Origin: Variovorax paradoxus | Lineage (GTDB): Bacteria > Pseudomonadota > Gammaproteobacteria > Burkholderiales > Burkholderiaceae_C | DNA: 64,000 nucleotides | Reading direction: 5' to 3' | Assembly: GCF_030815855.1 (NCBI RefSeq) | Contig: NZ_JAUSXG010000001.1 | Location: forward strand, 5,828,001 to 5,892,000 | Part shown: piece after piece, positions 58,144-64,000 of the stretch | How the letters are laid out: every line of letters starts with the position of its first letter | Numbering within the stretch: position 1 is the first letter of the stretch | Translations under genes and position numbers: made by a program | The notes under the pieces: model-generated | Seen by the model: only the letters and a program-made list of their open reading frames with translations | The model's database searches: none | Told to the model about the DNA's origin: nothing

Positions 58144-58901
58144 CGACGACACCATTCCAACGACTTGCCATTGCATTCGCCTCGGGAGCCGTGCTGGTTG
58201 CCGGGCTTTCCGGCTGCGTGCCGCTCGTGGTGGGGGGCGCCGCGGCCATGGGCGTGGGCATGGTGGCGACCGACCGCCGCAGCTCCGGCGCCCAGCTCGA
58301 CGACCAGGGCATCGAACTGCGCGCGGCCGCCCGCGTGCGCGAGATTGCCAACGACAACATGTACGTGAGCGTCACCAGCTACAACCGCCAGGTGCTGCTG
58401 ACGGGCGCCGTGGGCAGCGAGGCCGACCGCCGCCGCGTCGAGGACGCGGTGCAGCGCGTGGACAACGTGCGCTCGGTGGTCAACGAACTCACCGTCGGCC
58501 AGTCGAGCACCTTCCAGGAGCGTTCGAACGACGTGTTCATCAGCGGCAAGGTCAAGGCGTCGCTGCTCGACGCCAAGGACATCTTCGCCAACTCGTTCAA
58601 GGTGGTGACCGAGCGCGGCGTGGTCTACCTGATGGGCATTGCCACCCGCCGCGAAACCGATCGCGCGACCGAAATCGCGCGCGGCATCTCGGGCGTGCAA
58701 AAGGTGGTGCGCGTGGTCGAGGTGGTGAGCGAGGCTGAATTGGCCAACCAGGCCCAGCGCGGCGGCACGGGTGCTCCGGCGTCCGCACCGGCCTCGGTGG
58801 CTCCGGCGCCTTCCTCATCGTCGTCGCGCGTGCCGCTGCCGCCGATGGAGCCGCTGCCGCCGGCCCAGCCGGGCAGCGTGACCACCTCGCCGGTGCGCTG
58901 A
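58140..58901 (+). CDS. Dual BON-domain lipoprotein (DolP/YraP-like)
   Basis: This 253-residue lipoprotein has a lipobox GLSGC (Cys ~26) and two BON domains (~50-115 and ~125-195), seen in YNRQVLLTGAVGSEADRRRVE and GVVYLMGIATRRETDRATEI, followed by a Ser/Pro/Ala-rich tail absent in E. coli DolP. DolP supports outer-membrane integrity. The start overlaps the diaA stop (ATGA). Confidence 0.92.
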   Translation: MTTTPFQRLAIAFASGAVLVAGLSGCVPLVVGGAAAMGVGMVATDRRSSGAQLDDQGIELRAAARVREIANDNMYVSVTSYNRQVLLTGAVGSEADRRRVEDAVQRVDNVRSVVNELTVGQSSTFQERSNDVFISGKVKASLLDAKDIFANSFKVVTERGVVYLMGIATRRETDRATEIARGISGVQKVVRVVEVVSEAELANQAQRGGTGAPASAPASVAPAPSSSSSRVPLPPMEPLPPAQPGSVTTSPVR

Positions 58902-58906
58902 AAAAG

Positions 58907-58930
58907 AAAACCCGCCGAAGCGGGTTTTTT
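58907..58930. terminator. Bidirectional hairpin terminator
   Basis: AAAACCCGC (58907-58915) pairs with GCGGGTTTT (58920-58928) around CGAA, with extra A's and T's outside. It lies between the BON-domain gene and the convergent dehydrogenase gene. Confidence 0.9.
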
Positions 58931-59838
58931 CATTTGAGCCGGATGATGAGGCTCGACGTATCCCAGCGCTTGCCGCCGGCCTGTTGCACGTCGGCATAGA
59001 ACTGGTCGACCAGCGCGGTGACCGGCACGCGCGCGCCGTTGCGCTTGGCCTCGTCGAGCACCAGGCCCAGGTCCTTGCGCATCCAGTCGACCGCAAAGCC
59101 GTAGTCGAACTTGCCGTCGATCATGGTCTTGCCGCGGTTGTCCATCTGCCAGCTCTGGGCGGCGCCCTTGCCGATCACCTCGAGCACCATCTTCATGTCG
59201 AGGCCGGCGCGCTGGCCGAAGGCAATGGCTTCCGAGAGGCCCTGCACCAGGCCCGCAATGGCGATCTGGTTGACCATTTTTGCGAGCTGGCCGGCACCGC
59301 TGGCGCCGAGCAGCGTGACGGCGCGCGCAAAGGCGTCGATCACCGGCTTGACGCGTTCGAAGCTCGCCTTGTCGCCGCCGCACATCACGGTGAGTGCGCC
59401 GTTCTGCGCGCCGGCCTGGCCGCCGGAAACAGGCGCGTCGATGAAGTGCAGGCCGAGCGCCTGCGCCGCACCCGACAGTTCGCGCGCCACGTCCGCCGAA
59501 GCGGTGGTGTGATCGACGAACACGGCGCCCTTTTTCATGCTCGAAAAGGCGCCGTTCGGGCCGAGCACCACGGAGCGCAGGTCGTCGTCGTTGCCGACGC
59601 AGCTGAACACGATGTCGGCGCCGGCGGCCGCGTCGCGCGGTGTTGCGGCGTGGCGGCCCGGCGGGCCGAACTCGGCGGCCCAGGCTTCGGCCTTCGCCGG
59701 CGTGCGGTTGTAGACCGTGACGTTGTGGCCGGCCTTGGCCAGGTGGCCGGCCATCGGCCCGCCCATGACGCCAAGGCCCAGAAAGGCCACCGTCTGCGCG
59801 GGGGTGGATTCGTAAGTTCGGGTGTTGATGCTGCTCAT
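58930..59838 (-). CDS. 3-hydroxyisobutyrate dehydrogenase-family oxidoreductase
   Basis: This 302-residue NAD(P)-dependent beta-hydroxyacid dehydrogenase has VAFLGLGVMGGPMAGHLAKA (Rossmann loop), FIDAPVSGGQAGAQNGALTV (substrate loop) and catalytic Lys in QLAKMVNQIAI. It may be a tartronate semialdehyde reductase, 3-hydroxyisobutyrate dehydrogenase or a succinic semialdehyde reductase relative. Neighbours do not decide. Confidence 0.92.
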   Translation of the reverse strand: MSSINTRTYESTPAQTVAFLGLGVMGGPMAGHLAKAGHNVTVYNRTPAKAEAWAAEFGPPGRHAATPRDAAAGADIVFSCVGNDDDLRSVVLGPNGAFSSMKKGAVFVDHTTASADVARELSGAAQALGLHFIDAPVSGGQAGAQNGALTVMCGGDKASFERVKPVIDAFARAVTLLGASGAGQLAKMVNQIAIAGLVQGLSEAIAFGQRAGLDMKMVLEVIGKGAAQSWQMDNRGKTMIDGKFDYGFAVDWMRKDLGLVLDEAKRNGARVPVTALVDQFYADVQQAGGKRWDTSSLIIRLK

Positions 59839-59887
59839 GGGCGAGAGCTTAAAGCCAATGAGCGGCCTTCGTCTCGCAGCGGATTCA

Positions 59888-59973
59888 CCCAGCGCACCCG
59901 CGGAACCGGCTTTGCCGGGCCGCTGGGTGCGCCCCCCAGTGGGGGAGGCGCCGAAGGCGCTTCGGGGGGCGTC
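59888..59973 (-). repeat. Family A palindromic intergenic element, copy 3
   Basis: This copy is nearly identical to 38249-38335 and matches the reverse complement of 1941-2034. It abuts the stop codon of pilU (TAG at 59973-59975), as the other copies abut those of the efflux channel gene and atpA. Confidence 0.88.
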
Positions 59974-61109
59974 TAAACAATCGCGAAGTGCTCCGTGCCG
60001 GCCGACAAGTCGGTGCTGCGCGCGCGCTGGCTGTTGAGCTTGATCTGCAAGCGCAGGTCATTGGCCGAATCGGCGTTGCGGATGGCGTCGTCGAAGGTAA
60101 TCGAATGGCTCTCGAACAGGTCGAACAGCGCCTGGTCGAAGGTCTGCATGCCGAGGTTGCGGCTCTTCTTCATGATCTCCTTGATCTCGCCCACTTCGCC
60201 CTTGAAGATCAGGTCGGAAATCAGCGGCGTGTTCAGCAGCACCTCCACCGCGGCGACGCGGCCCTGGCCGTCTTCGGTCGGAATCAGGCGCTGCGACACC
60301 AGCGAGCGCAGGTTCAGCGACAGGTCCATCAGCAATTGCGCGCGGCGTTCTTCAGGGAAGAAGTTGATGATCCGGTCCAGCGCCTGGTTGGCGCTGTTGG
60401 CGTGCAGCGTGGCCATGCAAAGGTGACCGGTTTCGGCAAACGCCACGGCGTGCTCCATGGTCTCGCGGTCGCGGATTTCGCCCATCAGGATCACGTCGGG
60501 CGCCTGGCGCAGCGTGTTTTTGAGCGCGGCTTCCCAGCTGTCGGTGTCGATGCCGACTTCGCGCTGCGTCACCACGCAGTTCTTGTGCGGGTGCACGAAC
60601 TCGACCGGGTCTTCCACCGTGACGATGTGGCCGTAGGAGTTTTCGTTGCGCCAGTCGATCATGGCGGCCAGCGTGGTCGACTTGCCCGAGCCCGTGGCGC
60701 CCACCATGATGGTGAGGCCGCGCTTGGTCATCGACACGTCCTTCAGCACTTGCGGCATGCCCAGCCCGTCGATGGTCGGCAGCTTGGCGGGAATGGTCCG
60801 CAGCACCATGCCGACCTTGCCCTGCTGCACGAAGGCGTTCACACGGAAGCGGCCGATGCCGGTCGGCGAGATCGCGAAGTTGCACTCCTTGGTGCGCTCG
60901 AACTCCGCCGTCTGGCGGTCGTTCATGACCGAGCGCGTGAGCGCCAGCGTGTGCTGCGCGCCCAGCGCCTGCTGCGACACCTTGGTGACCTTGCCGTCGA
61001 CCTTGATTGCGGGCGGAAAGTCCGCGGTAATGAACAAGTCGCTGCCGTTGCGGCTCACCATGAGCTTGAGCAGGTCGTTGATGAACTGGCTGGCTTGATC
61101 GCGTTCCAT
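59973..61109 (-). CDS. pilU: Type IV pilus retraction ATPase PilU
   Basis: This 378-residue PilT/PilU ATPase has Walker A VGATGSGKSTTLA, Asp box TVEDPVEFVH, Walker B ILMGEIRD and the His box LCMATLHANSANQ. The order pilT-pilU and the distinct C-terminus (INFFPEERRAQLLMDL and RARSTDLSAGT) identify it as PilU. It works with PilT in pilus retraction. It is 28 bp downstream of pilT. Confidence 0.95.
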   Translation of the reverse strand: MERDQASQFINDLLKLMVSRNGSDLFITADFPPAIKVDGKVTKVSQQALGAQHTLALTRSVMNDRQTAEFERTKECNFAISPTGIGRFRVNAFVQQGKVGMVLRTIPAKLPTIDGLGMPQVLKDVSMTKRGLTIMVGATGSGKSTTLAAMIDWRNENSYGHIVTVEDPVEFVHPHKNCVVTQREVGIDTDSWEAALKNTLRQAPDVILMGEIRDRETMEHAVAFAETGHLCMATLHANSANQALDRIINFFPEERRAQLLMDLSLNLRSLVSQRLIPTEDGQGRVAAVEVLLNTPLISDLIFKGEVGEIKEIMKKSRNLGMQTFDQALFDLFESHSITFDDAIRNADSANDLRLQIKLNSQRARSTDLSAGTEHFAIV

Positions 61110-61137
61110 GATTGTCGGTGCTCCGAAGGGCTGTGGA

Positions 61138-62181
61138 TCAGCCTGGGAAATTCTCGGGGATCTTGGCCTTGCCGCGCGCTTCCGCCGCCGAAATGGCATT
61201 GCGGCGCACGAGGTCGGTCAGGTTCTGGTCCAGCGTCTGCATGCCCGCGCCCTGGCCGGTCTGGATGGCCGAATACATCTGCGCCACCTTGGCCTCGCGG
61301 ATCAGGTTGCGGATGGCCGGCGTGCCCAGCATGATCTCGTGCGCAGCGACGCGGCCCTGGCCGTCCTTGGTCTTGCACAGCGTCTGCGAAATGACGGCCT
61401 GCAGCGACTCGGACAGCATGGCGCGGATCATTTCCTTTTCCTCGCCCGGGAACACGTCGATGATCCGGTCGATGGTCTTGGCGGCCGACGAGGTGTGCAG
61501 CGTGCCGAACACCAGGTGGCCCGTTTCGGCCGCGGTCATCGCGAGGCGAATGGTTTCCAGGTCGCGCAGCTCGCCCACCAGAATCGCGTCCGGGTCTTCG
61601 CGCAGGGCGGAGCGCAGGGCATTCGAGAACGAGAGCGTCATCGGACCGACTTCGCGCTGGTTGATCAGGCACTTCTTCGATTCGTGCACGAACTCGATCG
61701 GGTCTTCCACCGTGAGGATGTGGCCGTACTCGTTTTCGTTCAGGTAGTTGACCATTGCGGCCAGCGTGGTCGACTTGCCCGAGCCGGTGGGCCCCGTCAC
61801 CAGCACCAGGCCGCGCGGCTTGAGCGCCAAATCCGCGAAAATCTTGGGCGCGTTGAGCTGCTCCAGCGTCAGGATCTTCGAAGGAATGGTCCGGAACACG
61901 GCGGCCGCGCCGCGTGCCTGGTTGAAGGCATTCACGCGGAAGCGCGCCAAGCCGTCGATTTCGAACGAGAAATCGACCTCCAGGAACTCTTCGTAGTGCT
62001 TGCGGTGCGTGTCGCTCATGATGTCGTACACCATGGCGTGCACCGACTTGTGGTCGAGCGCATCGACGTTGATGCGCCGCACGTCGCCATGGACGCGAAT
62101 CATCGGGGGCAGGCCGGCCGACAAATGCAGGTCGGAGGCTTTGTTCTTGACGCTGAATGCCAGCAGTTGGGTAATGTCCAC
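61138..62181 (-). CDS. pilT: Type IV pilus retraction ATPase PilT
   Basis: This 347-residue PilT hexameric ATPase has DITQLLAFSVKNKASDLHLS at the start, Walker A VTGPTGSGKSTTLA, Asp box TVEDPIEFVH, Walker B ILVGELRD, and the AIRNLIREAK motif that is specific to PilT. The start is GTG at 62181 (VDITQLL), preceded by AGGAG. It depolymerises the pilus for twitching. It is divergent from yggS. Confidence 0.96.
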   Translation of the reverse strand: MDITQLLAFSVKNKASDLHLSAGLPPMIRVHGDVRRINVDALDHKSVHAMVYDIMSDTHRKHYEEFLEVDFSFEIDGLARFRVNAFNQARGAAAVFRTIPSKILTLEQLNAPKIFADLALKPRGLVLVTGPTGSGKSTTLAAMVNYLNENEYGHILTVEDPIEFVHESKKCLINQREVGPMTLSFSNALRSALREDPDAILVGELRDLETIRLAMTAAETGHLVFGTLHTSSAAKTIDRIIDVFPGEEKEMIRAMLSESLQAVISQTLCKTKDGQGRVAAHEIMLGTPAIRNLIREAKVAQMYSAIQTGQGAGMQTLDQNLTDLVRRNAISAAEARGKAKIPENFPG

Positions 62182-62232
62182 GGGGCTCCTCGGCTCGAGT
62201 TCGGTGACGTTTTGATACGATTTTGGACGATT

Positions 62233-62934
62233 ATGACGATGATTGGCGACGACCTCCAGCAAGTAAAGAACCGGATCGCAAAGGCTTGCGCCGCCGAGGG
62301 GCGGAACGCGGCCGAAGTCCGGTTGCTGGCGGTGTCCAAGACCTTCGGCCCGGAGGCCGTGCGCGAGGCCCATGGGGCGGGCCAGCGGGCCTTCGGCGAG
62401 AACTATGTCCAGGAGGGATTGGACAAGATCGAGGCGCTGTCGGATCTGCGCGCGGAGCTCGAGTGGCACTGCATCGGCCCTCTGCAAAGCAACAAGACGC
62501 GGCCCGTGGCCGAGCATTTCGATTGGGTCCACGGCATCGACCGGCTCAAGATTGCCGAGCGGCTTTCGGCGCAGCGGCCGTCGCATTTGCCGCCGCTGCA
62601 GGTGTGCCTGCAGATCAATGTGGACAGTGGCGCGAACAAATCCGGCGTGCCTCCGGAAGAGGCCTTGCCGCTTGCGCGCGCTGTGGCGGCGTTGCCACAT
62701 TTGCGGCTGCGCGGGCTCATGGCCATTCCCGAACCGGCGCCGGATTTCGCCGCGCAGCGCGAACTGTGCCTGCGCGCCCGCGCCGTTTACGACGCCATTC
62801 GCGACGCGGGCATCGAAATCGACACGCTCTCGCTCGGCATGAGCGCCGACCTCGAAGCGGCCGTCAGCGCGGGTAGCACGATGGTTCGCATCGGCACAGC
62901 CATCTTCGGCGGCCGGCCGCGAAAACCTGCCTGA
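62233..62934 (+). CDS. yggS: PLP homeostasis protein YggS/PLPBP
   Basis: This 233-residue PLP-binding barrel protein has the PLP Lys in RLLAVSKTF (~35), and FGENYVQEGLDKI, HCIGPLQSNK and LSLGMSADLEAAV. It is involved in B6 and amino acid homeostasis, and in many proteobacteria it lies beside pilT, as here. The start at 62233 (MTMIG) or 62239 is possible. Confidence 0.96.
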   Translation: MTMIGDDLQQVKNRIAKACAAEGRNAAEVRLLAVSKTFGPEAVREAHGAGQRAFGENYVQEGLDKIEALSDLRAELEWHCIGPLQSNKTRPVAEHFDWVHGIDRLKIAERLSAQRPSHLPPLQVCLQINVDSGANKSGVPPEEALPLARAVAALPHLRLRGLMAIPEPAPDFAAQRELCLRARAVYDAIRDAGIEIDTLSLGMSADLEAAVSAGSTMVRIGTAIFGGRPRKPA

Positions 62935-63006
62935 CGACCCGTCCGGCGCTAGCGTTGCAGCATGTTCTTGACGCTTTGATCGCCGGTTTCACCGCATCGC
63001 CGTCCC

Positions 63007-63996
63007 TCATGGGCCGCCCAGCGCCGGCCCCTGCTGCTGGTTGGCTTGCGCTGCGGCCTGTGCCCGAATCTCGCTCATTATTTGCGCCCGCTGCTGGTCG
63101 GTTTGCTGGATGTGCTGATCGCTCTGCTGAACGCTGGGTGCGGGCTGGCTGATGTCCATCTGTGCTGGCACGGCAAAGAGCGAGCGGGAGGCGAAGGCCA
63201 CCGACTGGTCGCCAATATAAATACCCGACAGGTCTTTCTCCGTAATTCTCGACCGGTGGCAGGCGGCCGTGCCTTGGGCCAGGCGTTCTTCGGAGGTGCC
63301 CTTCGGGAGGAGGTCTTTGAGGGTGCTGTACAGCGCATTTTGCGGATGGCCCGGGTCGCTGAGATCGCGCAGCAACGGCCGGCTTGCATCAGCCACGGCA
63401 GTTGCGGATAGCTGCTCGCCGTGCGCGGCAGCCACCAGGTGTTGCCGGGTGTCGCGGCTGTGCTTGAGTTGCGTCGTCTCCCTCTGATCCCTCTCATCAC
63501 GCCGCTCCAGACTGTCGTGTCCGCGCTCTGCGGCCATGCGTGCCATCTGCTGGTGCATCTGGGCCAATTCGGCCCGCGCCGCAACTGCCTGGGCCTGCGC
63601 TGCGGCCACCTGGGCTTGCGCTGCGGCCACCTGGGCTTGCACCGCCGCAAGGGTTGCGGCATCGCCTTGAGGGTTCGAGTGCACCGGGGCCGCCACTGAG
63701 GCGTGGGTTGAAACTTGGTTTTTCGGCGAGTGCATCGCCTCGGCGTCAGCGGCCGGCCGAGCAGGGCTGACATGCGCCTGTGCCGCAGGCGCCACCGCAT
63801 GCTCTCCTCGGCTTGGGACCGGCGCCTGTTCCGGCACACGCTCCTGCGGGCGCTCCACCAAAGGCTGCAGCGTCCTTTGGGGGCTCGGCTCATTCCGGAA
63901 CCGCTCTCTGTCCTGCGCCAGCGCAATCTCCAGGTCGCGCATATGGGCCTGCTCCTGCGCCAGGTGCATCCGGTACAACGGGCTGCTCTTGTCCAA
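63007..63996 (-). CDS. Protein with putative XVIPCD-like C-terminus (candidate T4SS effector), probably incomplete at the window edge
   Basis: This frame of ~329 residues starts at a TTG at 63996, which may be internal, so the N-terminus probably lies outside the window. The N-terminal part is rich in Gln, Ala and Arg, with a coiled-coil-like AQVAAAQ repeat. The segment LSDPGHPQNALYSTLKDLLP, followed by RITEKDLSGIYIGD and QSVAFASRSLFAVPAQ, has the layout of the XVIPCD domain that targets effectors to the VirD4 coupling protein of antibacterial type IV secretion systems. A Gln-rich tail follows. No toxin motif is visible in the part seen. Confidence 0.6.
   Translation of the reverse strand: MDKSSPLYRMHLAQEQAHMRDLEIALAQDRERFRNEPSPQRTLQPLVERPQERVPEQAPVPSRGEHAVAPAAQAHVSPARPAADAEAMHSPKNQVSTHASVAAPVHSNPQGDAATLAAVQAQVAAAQAQVAAAQAQAVAARAELAQMHQQMARMAAERGHDSLERRDERDQRETTQLKHSRDTRQHLVAAAHGEQLSATAVADASRPLLRDLSDPGHPQNALYSTLKDLLPKGTSEERLAQGTAACHRSRITEKDLSGIYIGDQSVAFASRSLFAVPAQMDISQPAPSVQQSDQHIQQTDQQRAQIMSEIRAQAAAQANQQQGPALGGP
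63593..63634 (-). repeat. Tandem 21-bp repeat encoding AQVAAAQ heptads
   Basis: Two copies of a 21-bp unit (63593-63613 and 63614-63634) differ by one base, with partial units on both sides. On the coding (minus) strand they give an Ala/Gln heptad pattern, probably coiled coil, inside the XVIPCD-like protein. Confidence 0.75.
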
Positions 63997-64000
63997 ATTG

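Overview
The window looks like a chromosomal segment of a high-GC Comamonadaceae betaproteobacterium, most like Variovorax. This is inferred from the uniformly GC-rich third codon positions, the F1 ATP synthase gene order, the pilT/pilU pair, the complete rut operon, and families of short palindromic elements next to stop codons. No 16S gene is present, so the genus is an inference.

Layout. 1-5.4 kb: the distal half of the ATP synthase operon (atpH end, atpA, atpG, atpD, atpC), with a small lipoprotein gene between atpG and atpD. 5.5-11.7 kb: a ROK regulator, a ribose-type sugar ABC transporter and a Gfo/Idh/MocA oxidoreductase. 11.7-13.1 kb: a PAP2 phosphatase and a DUF3617 protein. 13.1-19.9 kb: a four-part DNA repair set (MBL-fold exonuclease, ATP-dependent DNA ligase, Lhr-type helicase, metallophosphoesterase), with trxC on the other strand. 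20-22.1 kb: two TPM-domain proteins and LemA. 22.1-35.3 kb: a pyrimidine region. Here rutR is flanked by a seven-gene operon (2OG-Fe(II) dioxygenase, VOC protein, BMP-type nucleoside ABC transporter, cysteine hydrolase) and by rutABCDEF. Both operons carry almost the same 20-bp operator-like sequence, so they probably form one RutR regulon. 35.4-38.1 kb: a SnoaL-like protein, a YheT-like hydrolase, an uncharacterised protein and a cytochrome c. 38.3-45.1 kb: a TetR-controlled RND efflux operon with a recognisable AcrR-type operator.

45.1-52.3 kb is different. It starts just after a tRNA-Arg(CCG) gene and a strong terminator, and is visibly less GC-rich than its flanks. It holds a compact minus-strand operon: DNA adenine methyltransferase, calcineurin-like metallophosphoesterase, large ORC/CDC6-like P-loop ATPase and a Rossmann-like protein. 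An XRE repressor with a perfect operator palindrome lies nearby. I read this as a genomic island with a candidate undescribed defence (or related conflict) system. No integrase or att repeat was found.

52.3-64 kb returns to core sequence: a chemoreceptor with almost no periplasmic sensor, a LysR/azoreductase pair, a glutathione S-transferase, the rsmI-yraN-diaA-dolP block, a beta-hydroxyacid dehydrogenase, pilU and pilT, yggS, and at the right edge an incomplete protein with a putative XVIPCD-like (type IV secretion effector) C-terminus.

Two repeat families recur through the core. Family A (about 90 bp, three copies) abuts the stop codons of atpA, the efflux outer-membrane gene and pilU, always in the same orientation to transcription. 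Family B (about 105 bp, five copies) consists of two mutually complementary arms; two copies lie inside coding sequence. A further palindromic element is inserted in frame in the sugar transporter ATPase.
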